From positions 62,001 through 126,000 of the forward strand of contig RDYP01000002.1 in NCBI GenBank assembly GCA_004293445.1: DNA of 64,000 nucleotides, read 5' to 3'. The number at the start of each line of letters is the position of its first letter. The stretch's first letter is position 1. The position numbers and the translations under genes were made by a program. Of the stretch, positions 43,099 through 53,467 are shown piece after piece. The DNA is from Verrucomicrobiota bacterium. GTDB lineage: Bacteria > Verrucomicrobiota > Verrucomicrobiia > Verrucomicrobiales > Akkermansiaceae. The notes under the pieces are model-generated. The model worked only from the letters and a program-made list of their open reading frames with translations, was not told where the DNA came from and made no database searches.

Positions 43099-44070
43099 AT
43101 GCCTCGCCTCCGCGCCATCCTCGCCACCCTCCGCATCGCAAACGCGCCCAGTGTGGTGAGCAACGTCTGGCTGGGCTTCATGCTCGGCCGTATCCTTTGG
43201 GGCAAGGGCTGGGATGCAATCGAAGACGGGAACACCCCAGCTCTCCTCGTCACCTCCGGGTTACTCATCTACTTCGCCGGCAATCTTGCAAACGACTGGT
43301 TCGATCGTCACTGGGATGCGACCAAGCGCCCCGAACGCGCACTTCCGTCCGGGCTCTTCAGCCCCCATAGCTACCTCGTCGCGGCTCTCTCCATCGCCAC
43401 CATCGGCCTACTCCTCGCCGCAGCCGTCCGACTCGAATGCGCACTGTGCGCGGCGGCCATCCTCACACTCGTCGCCCTTTACACCCGCATTCACAAACAA
43501 ACGCAGTGGTCCATCATTCCCATGGGACTCTGCCGTTCCGGCCTCTACTTCCTCGGCTTCCTCGCCTCGTGGCCAGCCTGGGATCATGTCTCATCCAGCC
43601 CCGAAACCTTCCGCACGATCGCCGTCGTCACGACCCTCGCCCTCGGGCTCTTTTGCTACATCGCCGGACTCTCCCTCTCCGCGCGCTACGAAGGCATGAC
43701 CCAGCCGCCCCGCGGACCACTCGTGATCTCCAAAGCGCTGCTCGCCATGCCCCTCCTCGCGATGCCCTGCTGGTTCATGCCGCGCTACCCCCTGTTCGGC
43801 ATCGTCGGCCTCGCCCCTTTCCTCATTTGGCTGCTCCTCTCACTCACCTGCTTTCGTCGCCCCATCCCCCGCTACGTCTCCGCCCTGCTGGCAGGCATCC
43901 CACTCGTCGACTTCATCGCCGCCGCCCCGCTCGCACTCGCCTTGCCATCGATGCTTTGGGGGGAGTACCGCCAAGTCACCACGTTCCCCCACCTCACAAG
44001 CCTCCTCATCGTTCCCCTCGCCGCCTTCGTCTTCGGCCGACTGCTCCAAAAAGTCGCCCCCGCTACCTAA
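43099..44070 (+). CDS. UbiA-family prenyltransferase, EboC-like
   Basis: 323-residue membrane protein from ATG 43099 with eight to nine hydrophobic segments. The first Asp-rich motif is GNLANDWFDRHWDATKRPERALPSG (NDxxDxxxD type), and the second catalytic loop is less clear (GLSLSARYEGMTQ). UbiA enzymes join a prenyl chain to an acceptor. Next to the eboE-like gene, the likeliest equivalent is EboC; substrate unknown. A frame extension inside eboE is rejected. Confidence 0.75.
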   Translation: MPRLRAILATLRIANAPSVVSNVWLGFMLGRILWGKGWDAIEDGNTPALLVTSGLLIYFAGNLANDWFDRHWDATKRPERALPSGLFSPHSYLVAALSIATIGLLLAAAVRLECALCAAAILTLVALYTRIHKQTQWSIIPMGLCRSGLYFLGFLASWPAWDHVSSSPETFRTIAVVTTLALGLFCYIAGLSLSARYEGMTQPPRGPLVISKALLAMPLLAMPCWFMPRYPLFGIVGLAPFLIWLLLSLTCFRRPIPRYVSALLAGIPLVDFIAAAPLALALPSMLWGEYRQVTTFPHLTSLLIVPLAAFVFGRLLQKVAPAT

Positions 44071-44088
44071 AACCAAGCCTGCTCGCGC

Positions 44089-45822
44089 ATGAAAAAATCC
44101 ACCCGCCGCGAACGCGCCGCTGCAAAACGCAAGACCAGCGACGAAGCCCACGCCCCCCGTCCATCGGGCAACGGTCCGCTGATCCGCAATCTCCTCATCA
44201 TCGCCCTGCTCATTGTCAGCATCGCCATCGTCTGGAAAGAACGCGAACGCCGACTCGCCGCCCGCGCCATCCAACAACAGCGCCAAAACACACCGCCCCC
44301 CATCGTCGCTGACCCACGCCCAAAACCCGAAGCCCAGCCGAAACCCGAAGCGGAGGCCATCGCGGAAGCCCCCGAAAAACCGCCCGAGCCAGCTCCTAGG
44401 CCAAAACCAATCCCAGAGGCGACCAAACCCGAATCCGCTGGTCCAACCCCCGCCCAGTCCTTACTCGCCCTTCGCGAGAAACTCGCCGCCGGCAAGCGGG
44501 AAAGCATGCCCCTCGGCACCATGCGGCATGGCGATTCCTTTTACTTCTTAGTCACCACACCGATGACCTGGGTTCAGGCCCAGGGCTTTGCCGGTGCTTA
44601 CGGCGGACACCTGCCGATTGCCTCTGGCGCCGATCGGATCGACTGGTTGAAGCAACAATTCCCCGCCGAGACCTCGAACGATCCCGCCCGCTCGTCCCTG
44701 TGGCTGGGAGCCCGCAACCACAAGGGCAAATGGCACCACGTCGACGGATCACCCATGACCGAAATCCCCCGCGGCGAGGGCCTCTTCGCCGCACTCCAGG
44801 CCGACGGCTCCCTCCGCGCCCGCAGCGAGACCGACCTCCACCCCTTCTTCATCCAATGGCAGGCCGATGGCTCCAATCCCGCCAGCCTGCGCGCCCTTCT
44901 CGCCCGCACCAAAAAAGAACTCTCAAAAGGAAACCCCGACAGCCACCCGCCCGGAACTGTGACCCTCGGCAACCGGCACCTCCTCATTCTCGCACAGGCC
45001 ACCAATGCTCTCGAGGCTCGTGAACTCGCCTCGATTGCTGGGGGTCGACTCATGACAAGCGCCAGCTACGAAGAGGCCGATTGGCTCGAGCAAACTCTCG
45101 CCGCCGCCGACTTCCCCGAAGGCATCTGGCTCGGAGCCAGCCAACGCGACGGCGAGTGGACCTGGGACAGCGGGGAAGCGTGGACCTTTGCCCGCTGGGA
45201 CCCTGCCACACCTCCGGGCGATGAAGACTCCGCCCTGCGCTACCTGCCCCGCCACGGCTGGCAAGCCGCAGCACCCTCCGCCAACGCTTCCGGGCTCGTC
45301 ATCGAATGGAGCAACGAGAGCCGGCCGGCACCCATCGCTACCCAGGACGAGCACGACGACTTTCTCACCACCGTGCGGAGTCGGCTCGCCGTCTTGGAAA
45401 AACAGCGCGATGCCGCCCTCCTCGCCAATGCCAAAACCCTCGTCTGGAACCTAGACACCTGGCTCCGCACCAACAACAAAAGCGAATTCAAACGCTGGCA
45501 ACCACGCGTCGCCGACCTCAAAGCAAGGATCCAGCGAGGCCGCGTCCCCATCGGCCTCCCGCCGGCACCAAACGCCGCCTTCTCTCCCCGCATGCTCAAG
45601 TCAGCGAAAGACGCCGCTGCCAAACAGCATGCGATCCAAGTCGATTTCATCGCCAAGGCCACCCGCATTCGCGACGCCCACCTTGTCCGAATTCGCCAAA
45701 ACGCAAAGGATGAGGAGAAACGGGGACAAATCGCCCTCGCCAGACGCCAAAACCGGACCGCCGACCAGGCCTCCGACCTGAAAGCGTGGCTGCAAACCCT
45801 AGGCGTGGATCCGAACCGCTAA
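44089..45822 (+). CDS. Membrane-anchored protein with two C-type-lectin-like domains
   Basis: 577 residues. A basic N-terminus, one membrane span (LIRNLLIIALLIVSIAIVW, ~31-49), a Pro/Glu/Lys linker to ~120, then two C-type-lectin-like repeats. The first (~145-260) has YFLVTTPMTWVQAQGFAGAY, GGHLPIASGADRIDWL and SLWLGARNHKGKWHHVDGSP. The second (~295-405) has LEARELASIAGGRLMTSASY, GIWLGASQRDGEWTWDSGEA and WDPATPPGD. The W-x-x-x-D-G and GGxL patterns are typical; cysteines are absent. A helical C-terminal part follows (~405-577). It could bind carbohydrate or protein at the cell surface (inference). Follows the EboC-like gene by 18 bp. Confidence 0.75.
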   Translation: MKKSTRRERAAAKRKTSDEAHAPRPSGNGPLIRNLLIIALLIVSIAIVWKERERRLAARAIQQQRQNTPPPIVADPRPKPEAQPKPEAEAIAEAPEKPPEPAPRPKPIPEATKPESAGPTPAQSLLALREKLAAGKRESMPLGTMRHGDSFYFLVTTPMTWVQAQGFAGAYGGHLPIASGADRIDWLKQQFPAETSNDPARSSLWLGARNHKGKWHHVDGSPMTEIPRGEGLFAALQADGSLRARSETDLHPFFIQWQADGSNPASLRALLARTKKELSKGNPDSHPPGTVTLGNRHLLILAQATNALEARELASIAGGRLMTSASYEEADWLEQTLAAADFPEGIWLGASQRDGEWTWDSGEAWTFARWDPATPPGDEDSALRYLPRHGWQAAAPSANASGLVIEWSNESRPAPIATQDEHDDFLTTVRSRLAVLEKQRDAALLANAKTLVWNLDTWLRTNNKSEFKRWQPRVADLKARIQRGRVPIGLPPAPNAAFSPRMLKSAKDAAAKQHAIQVDFIAKATRIRDAHLVRIRQNAKDEEKRGQIALARRQNRTADQASDLKAWLQTLGVDPNR

Positions 45823-45842
45823 GTCGCCCTCCGCCGACCCGC

Positions 45843-46700
45843 TTACTCCGCCTTCTCCACCTCCACCGTCACGCTCATGCGGCAGTGACCACTGCCGTGA
45901 TAGGTGCCACGCACCGGAGCGACGTCATCATAGTCACGCCCGACGGCGATTTTGATGTAACGTTCATCCGCCAAAGTCTGGTTGGTGGGATCGAACCCGA
46001 TCCACCCGATCCCCGGGAAGAAAACCTCCGGCCAAGCGTGCGACGCCTGAGCCCCCACGAGACAATCGCGGGGACCATTGTAGAGATAGCCCGATGCATA
46101 GCGGGCCGGAATCCCCACCGCCCGACATAGCCCGAGCATCACGTGAGTGAAATCTTGGCAGACCCCACGACGGAGTGCGAAGGCTTCTTCCAAATGCGTG
46201 TTCACGTGAGTCGACCCCGTATCGTAGCGGAATTCACCATGGACCCAGTGCATGATTGCCACCGCCTGCTCGAATACGGGTTCGATGCCGCGGGTGATGT
46301 CCAGAGCCTGCCGCCAGATCTGCGGATGACGCGATACAAAGCGGCTCTCCTGCAAGTAAGCCCAAGTCCGCTCCGGAATGTCGTCGCCCCGATAATCGCC
46401 AAGCAAGGCCTGCTGCGACGAATCAGGAATCGCCAGCGGCAAATTCTGAATGCGGATGCGACTCTCGATCTCCAAGCGCCGATGCTCCCCCGGAACTTCA
46501 AAATGATGCGTCACGTTCTCGAACAAGTCGCGGAATCTCCTGACCCGCGTCGCTGGCAGGACCTTAACCAAGGCCGAAAGCGTTCGCTGAAATGGAAAGG
46601 TCCGTGGCTCGAGGTGCAGCGTATTCAAACTGTCCCGCACCGGCGCGTCATACTCGAAAACCGTCCGATGCAAGACACGGAAAATCGGCCCCGAGGGCAT
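45843..46700 (-). CDS. Transglutaminase-like cysteine peptidase-fold protein
   Basis: 285 residues from ATG 46700 (a TTG at 46769 would add 23). The N-terminal beta domain (FRVLHRTVFEYDAPVRDSLN) is followed by the catalytic triad: Cys in RRGVCQDFTHVMLG, His in ASHAWPEVFF and Asp in GFDPTNQ. It is the third gene of the ATP-grasp/alpha-E/transglutaminase set on the minus strand, a combination linked to peptide tagging or cleavage in the literature on amidoligases. Substrate unknown. Convergent with the lectin-like gene. Confidence 0.87.
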   Translation of the reverse strand: MPSGPIFRVLHRTVFEYDAPVRDSLNTLHLEPRTFPFQRTLSALVKVLPATRVRRFRDLFENVTHHFEVPGEHRRLEIESRIRIQNLPLAIPDSSQQALLGDYRGDDIPERTWAYLQESRFVSRHPQIWRQALDITRGIEPVFEQAVAIMHWVHGEFRYDTGSTHVNTHLEEAFALRRGVCQDFTHVMLGLCRAVGIPARYASGYLYNGPRDCLVGAQASHAWPEVFFPGIGWIGFDPTNQTLADERYIKIAVGRDYDDVAPVRGTYHGSGHCRMSVTVEVEKAE

Positions 46701-46793
46701 TTCCGCAGGTATGGGAAGCTCAGGGCCCGCCGCTGTCGGCAAACCAGCTTGAGTGGGTTCGGAATTCAAAAAATCGAAATGGGGTTCAGGATC

Positions 46794-47834
46794 TCACTGC
46801 TGCTGCTGAGACATCTGCCAAGCGACCACCGCGGACATGTTCGCCGCAGGAATCGGCGGCCGTTCATCGCCCGTCTCGCGCACCTGGACGTAGGTACGAA
46901 ACACCCCACCGCCAATCGAGTTGAAACGCTCCTGCATGCCGTCGAGATAGGAATGCAAACCCACCGCCAGCACCTCGTCGGTCGAGCCATAAGAGAGCTC
47001 CGACAAGAGACGACCCGTGACTCGCTCCGCCTCATTGCTGTAGGTCCCGCGCGGCGCACCGGAAATGCGATGAAGATTCCGATCCATTCGGTCCACGCAA
47101 TACCGCACCGAGCGCGGAAACTCGCGCGAGAACATCAGGAAGTCCACAACGCTTTCCTCACTCGGCTCGCCTCGATGCTCCGCCCGAAACGCTCCAAGGG
47201 CACCGCATGAGCGGAGGATGGCGGTCCAATGAAAAGTCGCAGCCCCACTTGCCGCCTCTTCGTCCACGGGCAGGAAACTGGTGATGTCGAGAAACCGCGT
47301 CGTCTTGTCAGCCCGCTCGAGATGACGCCCGAGGTCCATGAATTCCCACGACTCACTCCGGGAGATCGACGCCGCGGCGATACCGTGAAAGGTGAACGTC
47401 GCACGACGAATCGTTTCGTAAAAACGCGTCGGATCGTTGGCCAACAATGCCTCGCCATCGCGGGAATTGATAAATAGATACAGTGAGTTCAGCTCTTCCC
47501 AAAGCTCTTCGGAAAGCTGATCACGCACCATTCGTGCATTCTCGCGGGCTTGACCGATGGACGACACGATGCTGTTCGGATTCCGTCGGTCGTCGGTGAG
47601 GAAACGGATCACCGCCGCGCTGCCCTCCTCCCACGCGCCGTAGAGGTCGCCGAACAGCTCCTCGTCCCCGGTACTGAGAATGATCGGCTTCCAAAACGCA
47701 CGCAGTCGCTCGGAATCCAAACGCTCGTGATCGAGCAACAACTGACCGTTCACCTCGATCAGACGCGACAGATTGTCAGCCCGCTCGATGTAGCGGACCA
47801 TCCAGTAAAGACTGTTAGCAACTCGGGAAAGCAT
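46794..47834 (-). CDS. Alpha-E domain protein (DUF403)
   Basis: 346 residues, almost wholly helical. The opening MLSRVANSLYWMVRYIERAD is the hallmark of alpha-E proteins; DLGRHLERADKTTRFLDITS is another conserved block. The protein is a partner of circularly permuted ATP-grasp enzymes, possibly a scaffold. It lies 9 bp downstream of the ATP-grasp gene and 24-93 bp upstream of the transglutaminase gene, forming one operon. No enzymatic motif is visible. Confidence 0.9.
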   Translation of the reverse strand: MLSRVANSLYWMVRYIERADNLSRLIEVNGQLLLDHERLDSERLRAFWKPIILSTGDEELFGDLYGAWEEGSAAVIRFLTDDRRNPNSIVSSIGQARENARMVRDQLSEELWEELNSLYLFINSRDGEALLANDPTRFYETIRRATFTFHGIAAASISRSESWEFMDLGRHLERADKTTRFLDITSFLPVDEEAASGAATFHWTAILRSCGALGAFRAEHRGEPSEESVVDFLMFSREFPRSVRYCVDRMDRNLHRISGAPRGTYSNEAERVTGRLLSELSYGSTDEVLAVGLHSYLDGMQERFNSIGGGVFRTYVQVRETGDERPPIPAANMSAVVAWQMSQQQQ

Positions 47835-47843
47835 GACGAAAAA

Positions 47844-49271
47844 TTATTTCAAAACCCAGGTGTCCTTGCTGCCGCCCCCCTGCGAGGAATTGACGACAAG
47901 CGAACCCTTCTTCAGGGCGACCCGCGTCAAGCCGCCTGGCACGATCTTCACGTCGTCGCCGTAGATGATGTAGGGCCGCAAATCAATGTGCCGCCCTTCC
48001 ATGATCCCGTCGCAGTAAGTCGGCGACCGCGACAAGGAAACCACCGGTTGCGCGATGAAATTCCGCGGGTCCTCGATGATCTTATCATGGAATAAGCCGA
48101 TCTCTTCCTTGCTCGCCGACGGCCCCATCAACATCCCGTAGCCACCGGACTCATTCGCAGCCTTTACTACCAACTCCGGAAGGTGCTCGAGGATGTACTT
48201 ACGGTCGCTCTCCTCAGAGGCCAAGTAGGTAGGCACATTCGGCAGGATCGGATCCTGCCCGAGATAGTATTCGATGATCTTCGGCACGAAATAGTAGATC
48301 ACTTTGTCATCCGCGACACCCGTCCCCACCGCATTGGCCAGCGCCACATTGCCGGCTTGGTAAGCGCGCATGATGCCCGGCACCCCGAGCACCGAGTCCT
48401 TTCGAAAGACCGTAGGATCGAGAAAATCGTCGTCGATCCGGCGGTAGATCACATCCACCCTTACCAGCCCCTTGGTCGTGCGCATGTAGACGAAGTCGTC
48501 CATCACCACCAAATCCCGCCCTTCCACGATTTCGATGCCCATTTCCCGGGCCAGATAGCAATGCTCGAAGTACGCGCTGTTGTAACAGCCCGGCGTCAGC
48601 AAGACACAGACCGGCTCCCCCTCGCGATGCGGCGAGACGTGATGGAGCATCTCCAGCAATTCACGCGGATAACTGTCCACCGGACGAACTCCCAATGACT
48701 CGAACAGGTTCGGGAAAGCACGCTTCAGCGCATTGCGATTTTCCAACAGATAGGATGCGCCGGACGGACAACGACCATTGTCTTCCAGCACGTAGTAAGT
48801 GCCATCCGCCCCGCGGATGAGATCGCTGCCGCAAATGTGAATGTAAATGTCCTTGGGCACGTTCATCCCACGGAACTCGGGACGGTAGTGCTTCGCCTCC
48901 TCGATGTAGAAGCGAGGAATCACCCCGTCGCGCAAGATATGCTGATCATGATAAATGTCGTGGAGGAACAGATTCAGCGCGATGATCCGCTGGGTGAGGC
49001 CCGCCTCCAGGTGCTCCCACTCCGCGCCGGGAATGACCCGAGGGACCGGATCGAAAGGAAAGATTCGCTCGGTTCCGCGATCGTCGTGATAGACATTGAA
49101 GGTCACTCCCTGCCGCAGGAAATGCTGGTCGCAGGCCGCACGACGGGCATTGAAGTCATCGGGAGGAAAACTGCTGAAACGTTCGAGAAGGGCCCGGTAA
49201 TGCGGCCTCACTTCGCCTCCGGCGGCGAACATCTCGTCAAAAAATCCATTTGCCTCGTAGGCCTCAAACAT
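47844..49271 (-). CDS. Circularly permuted ATP-grasp type 2 protein
   Basis: 475 residues from ATG 49271. Conserved blocks include [78 protein letters not shown] and [10 protein letters not shown], ending with [13 protein letters not shown]. This is the DUF404/407 family, predicted to form peptide or amide bonds using ATP. It is first in the minus-strand operon with the alpha-E and transglutaminase genes, and its promoter should lie in the 147-bp spacer to 49419. Confidence 0.9.
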   Translation of the reverse strand: MFEAYEANGFFDEMFAAGGEVRPHYRALLERFSSFPPDDFNARRAACDQHFLRQGVTFNVYHDDRGTERIFPFDPVPRVIPGAEWEHLEAGLTQRIIALNLFLHDIYHDQHILRDGVIPRFYIEEAKHYRPEFRGMNVPKDIYIHICGSDLIRGADGTYYVLEDNGRCPSGASYLLENRNALKRAFPNLFESLGVRPVDSYPRELLEMLHHVSPHREGEPVCVLLTPGCYNSAYFEHCYLAREMGIEIVEGRDLVVMDDFVYMRTTKGLVRVDVIYRRIDDDFLDPTVFRKDSVLGVPGIMRAYQAGNVALANAVGTGVADDKVIYYFVPKIIEYYLGQDPILPNVPTYLASEESDRKYILEHLPELVVKAANESGGYGMLMGPSASKEEIGLFHDKIIEDPRNFIAQPVVSLSRSPTYCDGIMEGRHIDLRPYIIYGDDVKIVPGGLTRVALKKGSLVVNSSQGGGSKDTWVLK

Positions 49272-49418
49272 GCGCGTTCTTGGGGTGGCAATCCTCTAAG
49301 CAGGGCACGGGCCAAGTCGTCATTCTTTCCCGAGAGGTCATCCTCGACCCTCCAGCGCCGTGGGTAAAGCAGGCATTTTTTCCGTGCCGGTCGGACCCTG
49401 CCGTGCTTTGAAAAAGCC

Positions 49419-50219
49419 GTGGCCTACCTCGAAATCCGCGATCTTCAGACGCACTTCCGCAAGCGGACCGGATCGATCTTCGCACCGATCACCGAAACCA
49501 TCCGCGCGGTCGATGGGGTCGATCTCTCGCTGGAGAAGGGCGAAATCCTCGGCCTCGTGGGGGAATCCGGCTGCGGCAAATCCACCCTTTCACGCACCGT
49601 GATGCAGTTGGTCCGCCCGACCGCGGGCTCGATCGTGCTCGATGGCGAGGATCTCGCAAAGCTGCCACCCGCTCTCGTCCGCAAGCGGCGGCTCGATTTT
49701 CAGATGATCTTTCAGGATCCCTACGCCTCGCTCAATCCGCGGATGACCGTCTTCGCCACCCTCGCTGAAGCCATCCGCCAGCGCCACCCCGAAATCAAGG
49801 GCGTCGCGATGAACGAAGGCGTCGCCCGCCTGATGGAAACGGTCGGGCTCGACCCGCGATTCCGCAAAAAATACCCCCACGAGTTCTCCGGCGGCCAACG
49901 CCAGAGAATCGCGATCGCCCGCGCCCTCGCCCCGGAGCCAAAACTGGTCATCGCGGACGAACCCGTCTCCGCCCTCGATGTCTCGATCCAGTCGCAGATT
50001 CTGAATCTGCTTAAAAAACTCCGCGCCGACCTGGGCCTGACCATGATTTTCATCACCCACGATCTCGGCGTGGTTCGCTACATCGCCGACCGCATCGTGG
50101 TCATGCACCGCGGGAAAATCGTCGAACAAGGTGAGGCCGAAGCGCTCTTCAGCGCACCCCGGCACGACTACACCAAGAAACTTCTGGCCGCCATTCCCCG
50201 CCTCGCCGCAAGCGGGTGA
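49419..50219 (+). CDS. Oligopeptide-type ABC ATPase (OppF/DppF-like)
   Basis: 266 residues from GTG 49419. Walker A LVGESGCGKST, Q-loop MIFQDPYASLNPRM, signature FSGGQRQRIAIARAL, Walker B LVIADEPVSALD and switch THDLGVVRYI are intact; the end HDYTKKLLAAIP is typical of OppF/DppF. It powers peptide or nickel importers. No permease, binding protein or partner OppD gene is adjacent, so it is an orphan subunit here. It is divergent from the ATP-grasp operon. Confidence 0.88.
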   Translation: MAYLEIRDLQTHFRKRTGSIFAPITETIRAVDGVDLSLEKGEILGLVGESGCGKSTLSRTVMQLVRPTAGSIVLDGEDLAKLPPALVRKRRLDFQMIFQDPYASLNPRMTVFATLAEAIRQRHPEIKGVAMNEGVARLMETVGLDPRFRKKYPHEFSGGQRQRIAIARALAPEPKLVIADEPVSALDVSIQSQILNLLKKLRADLGLTMIFITHDLGVVRYIADRIVVMHRGKIVEQGEAEALFSAPRHDYTKKLLAAIPRLAASG

Positions 50220-50273
50220 GTTCGCTCGATTCTTTCCCTTGCCCAGTTCCACACCCTGAAGAGACTCCCCGCG

Positions 50274-50618
50274 ATGAATCCTCTCGTCCTCAAGACCCTC
50301 CACCTCGCCGCGGCGCTCGGCGTGTTCACCGCCATGGGCGCGATCGTCACCGCGGCCAACGGCCAGCAGAAGAAGGCAGCCTCCATCCTTCACGGCATTT
50401 CCCTGCTGTTCCTCCTTCTCATGGGCTTCGCCCTGCTCAAGAAGCCGCCGATGGACCAATACTGGTGGATGGTGAAGGTGGTGATCTGGCTGTTCCTCGG
50501 CGTCGCACCCGTTCTTGCCAAGCGCAAGGTCCTACCCGCTCCAGCCCTGCTCGCCCTCTGCCTGATTGGCGGAGCCGTCGCTGCCTGGCTTGGCATGAGC
50601 CTTCCAAAGCCGTTCTAA
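50274..50618 (+). CDS. Small four-span membrane protein
   Basis: 114 residues with four predicted membrane segments (LHLAAALGVFTAMGAIVTAA, ILHGISLLFLLLMGFALL, MVKVVIWLFLGVAPVL, ALLALCLIGGAVAAWLGMS). No charged motif of a known enzyme. It lies 112 bp upstream of sdhC on the same strand and may share its transcription. Function unknown. Confidence 0.65.
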   Translation: MNPLVLKTLHLAAALGVFTAMGAIVTAANGQQKKAASILHGISLLFLLLMGFALLKKPPMDQYWWMVKVVIWLFLGVAPVLAKRKVLPAPALLALCLIGGAVAAWLGMSLPKPF

Positions 50619-50730
50619 TCTTTCCGATTCGTTTTTTTCACACCAGATCCACCGCCGGGGGGACTCTCCCCTTGCATGGCCTGAGACCCGGTTCTAATTC
50701 TGCCCCGCGTCGATCCACCTCCGTCGCCCC

Positions 50731-51453
50731 ATGACCTCCTCCGCCTGCTCCTGTTCCATCGTCCGCCGCGTCTGGAAATCCTCCATTGGCCGGAAATACA
50801 TCGTCGCCATCACCGGCCTCCTCCTCGTTCTATTCCTCGCCGGCCATCTCGCCGGGAACCTCGTGGTCTTCCTCGGACGAGAAGCCTTCAACGACTACGC
50901 GCAACTCCTCCACGAAGCCCTACACGGTGCCGGGGTTTGGATCGCACGGATCGGCCTGCTCACCGCCACCGTCCTCCACGTCGCAGCCACCATTTCGCTG
51001 ACCCGCGAAAATCGAGCCGCCCGCGAACCCTACGCCCATCAAGCCACCATTCAGGCAAGCAAATCCTCCCGCATGATGATCTGGAGCGGCCTGACCATCC
51101 TCGCCTTCATCGTCTTCCACCTCCTCCACTTCACGGTGCAGGCTGGCAGCGACTTCAGTAGCTACGTCGATCCCGACTACGTCGTACAGGCCAAGGAAGA
51201 GCGTCACGACGCCTGGAGGATGGTGATCGTCGGCTTCTCCAATCCCCTCGTGGTCGCTTTTTACGTCATCGCGATGACCCTGCTCTGCTCGCACCTCAGC
51301 CACGGCGTCGGCTCCATGTTCCAGACCCTCGGCCTCCGGTCCAAAAAGTCCGCTCCGTTGATCGCCGCGATCTCCAAAGGCTACGCCCTCCTCATCTGGC
51401 TTGGGTTCATTTCGATCCCCCTCGCCATCCTCGTCTTCAAGTTCGGCCGCTGA
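50731..51453 (+). CDS. sdhC: Succinate dehydrogenase cytochrome b558 subunit
   Basis: 240-residue membrane subunit with five predicted spans, the single-subunit diheme anchor of Bacillus/Bacteroidetes-type SQR. Histidines in [30 protein letters not shown] and LCSHLSHGV are candidates for heme ligation. It transfers electrons from succinate to menaquinone. sdhA starts 22 bp downstream and sdhB 21 bp after that, forming one operon. No SdhD is needed in this type. Confidence 0.9.
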   Translation: MTSSACSCSIVRRVWKSSIGRKYIVAITGLLLVLFLAGHLAGNLVVFLGREAFNDYAQLLHEALHGAGVWIARIGLLTATVLHVAATISLTRENRAAREPYAHQATIQASKSSRMMIWSGLTILAFIVFHLLHFTVQAGSDFSSYVDPDYVVQAKEERHDAWRMVIVGFSNPLVVAFYVIAMTLLCSHLSHGVGSMFQTLGLRSKKSAPLIAAISKGYALLIWLGFISIPLAILVFKFGR

Positions 51454-51475
51454 TCCCACTCACCCCTTCACCGCC

Positions 51476-53446
51476 ATGTCACTAGACAGCAAAATCCCCG
51501 CCGGCCCGATCGAGCAAAAGTGGTCCAAGCACAAGATGGACTCCAAGCTGATCAATCCCGCCAACAAGCGGAAATTCAGCATCATCGTCGTCGGCTCCGG
51601 CCTCGCGGGCGGTGCCGCCGCAGCGACCCTCGCCGAGCTCGGCTATCAGGTGAAATGCTTCTGCTATCAGGACAGCCCGCGCCGCGCTCACTCGATCGCC
51701 GCCCAAGGGGGCATCAACGCGGCGAAGAATTATCAGAACGATGGCGACTCGGTCCACCGTCTCTTCTACGACACCATCAAGGGCGGTGACTTCCGCGCAC
51801 GCGAAGCCAACGTCCACCGCCTCGCCGAGGTCTCGGTCAACATCATCGACCAATGCGTCGCGCAAGGCGTCCCCTTTGCTCGCGAATACGGCGGCTTGCT
51901 TGACAACCGCTCTTTCGGCGGTGCCCAGGTTTCTCGAACCTTCTACGCCCGCGGCCAAACCGGACAACAACTCCTGATCGGCTGCTATCAGGCTCTCGAG
52001 AAAGAAATCCACAAGGGCGGCGTGAAAATGTTCCCGCGCACCGAGATGCTCGATGTCGTCCTCGTCGACGGCCACGCGAAGGGGATCGTCGTCCGCAATA
52101 TGGTCAGCGGTCAGATTGAATCCCACGCTGCCGATGCCGTCATCCTCGCCACCGGGGGCTATGGCAACGTCTTCTTCCTATCGACCAATGCGATGGGATG
52201 CAACGTCACCGCGACCTGGCGTGCAGCGCGTCGTGGTGCCTATTTCGCCAACCCCTGCTACACCCAGATCCACCCGACCTGCATCCCGGTAAGCGGCGAC
52301 TACCAGTCAAAGCTCACTCTGATGTCCGAGTCCCTCCGCAACGACGGCCGCATCTGGGTTCCGAAATCCCAAGAGATCGCCGCGAAAATTCGCGCGGGCC
52401 AGTTGAAGGCCTCCGATGTCCGCGAGGAAGACCGCGACTATTATCTCGAACGGAAATATCCATCCTTTGGCAACTTGTCCCCGCGCGACATCTCCTCCCG
52501 TGCCGCCAAGGAAGTGTGCGACGCGGGACTCGGTGTTGCCAAGACCGGCCTCGGTGTCTTCCTCGACTTCCGGGATGCCACCAATCGCCTCGGCGAGGCC
52601 ACCATCCGCGCCCGCTACGGCAACTTGTTCCAAATGTACGACAAGATCGCTGGCGAGGATCCTTACCAGCAACCGATGAAGATTTATCCCGCCGTTCACT
52701 ACACCATGGGCGGCCTCTGGGTGGACTACAATCTGATGTCCAACATCCCGGGCCTCCACGTGCTGGGCGAAGCGAACTTCTCCGATCACGGCGCGAACCG
52801 TCTCGGTGCCTCGGCCCTGATGCAGGGCTTGGCCGATGGCTATTTCGTCATTCCCACGACCATCGCCAACTACCTCGCCACCCAGAAGCCCGGCAGCGTG
52901 AAGAGCGACCACCCGGAATTCAAGAAGGTCGAGGAAGAGGTCACCGCTCGCACCAATCGACTGCTCACTATCAACGGAACCCGCACGGTTGATAGCTTCC
53001 ACAAGCAACTCGGCGAAATCATGTGGAACCAATGCGGCATGGCCCGTTCCCGCGAGGGCCTTACCGAGGCCATCGCCGAAATCCCGAAGCTGCGCGAAGA
53101 GTTCTGGAACAACGTCCGAGTCCCCGGTTCCGGATCGAATGCCAACATGGAACTCGAAAAGGCGGGCCGCGTCGCCGACTTCCTCGAGTTCGGAGAAATG
53201 ATGTGCTACGACGCCCGTGACCGAGAAGAGTCCTGCGGCGGCCACTTCCGCGTGGAGCACCAATTCACCGAAGCCGACCCCGAGGTCCAAGCCGGTAAAA
53301 CCCAGTCCGGCGAAGCAAAACGCCACGACGATCAATTCTGCCACGTCTCCGCCTGGGAATACAAAGGCGAAGGCGCCGAGCCTGTCCTTCACAAGGAGAA
53401 GCTCGAATTCGAAGCCGTCCACCTCTCGATCCGCAGCTACGCCTGA
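51476..53446 (+). CDS. sdhA: Succinate dehydrogenase flavoprotein subunit
   Basis: 656 residues from ATG 51476. FAD-binding [20 protein letters not shown], covalent-flavin histidine region [20 protein letters not shown], and active-site blocks [14 protein letters not shown] and [20 protein letters not shown] are present. The long C-terminus with [12 protein letters not shown] fits the type B enzymes. It oxidises succinate to fumarate in the TCA cycle on the inner face of the membrane. The frame extends upstream to 51401 inside sdhC but ATG 51476 gives the expected N-terminus. Confidence 0.94.
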   Translation: MSLDSKIPAGPIEQKWSKHKMDSKLINPANKRKFSIIVVGSGLAGGAAAATLAELGYQVKCFCYQDSPRRAHSIAAQGGINAAKNYQNDGDSVHRLFYDTIKGGDFRAREANVHRLAEVSVNIIDQCVAQGVPFAREYGGLLDNRSFGGAQVSRTFYARGQTGQQLLIGCYQALEKEIHKGGVKMFPRTEMLDVVLVDGHAKGIVVRNMVSGQIESHAADAVILATGGYGNVFFLSTNAMGCNVTATWRAARRGAYFANPCYTQIHPTCIPVSGDYQSKLTLMSESLRNDGRIWVPKSQEIAAKIRAGQLKASDVREEDRDYYLERKYPSFGNLSPRDISSRAAKEVCDAGLGVAKTGLGVFLDFRDATNRLGEATIRARYGNLFQMYDKIAGEDPYQQPMKIYPAVHYTMGGLWVDYNLMSNIPGLHVLGEANFSDHGANRLGASALMQGLADGYFVIPTTIANYLATQKPGSVKSDHPEFKKVEEEVTARTNRLLTINGTRTVDSFHKQLGEIMWNQCGMARSREGLTEAIAEIPKLREEFWNNVRVPGSGSNANMELEKAGRVADFLEFGEMMCYDARDREESCGGHFRVEHQFTEADPEVQAGKTQSGEAKRHDDQFCHVSAWEYKGEGAEPVLHKEKLEFEAVHLSIRSYA

Positions 53447-53467
53447 GCCCCAAACCACTCCACGATC

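Noticed and set aside
50672-50698. TTGCAT / TCTAAT as a promoter for sdhC
   Set aside because: The -10 looks good but the spacer is only 15 bp and the -35 is weak, so it is not listed as a feature.
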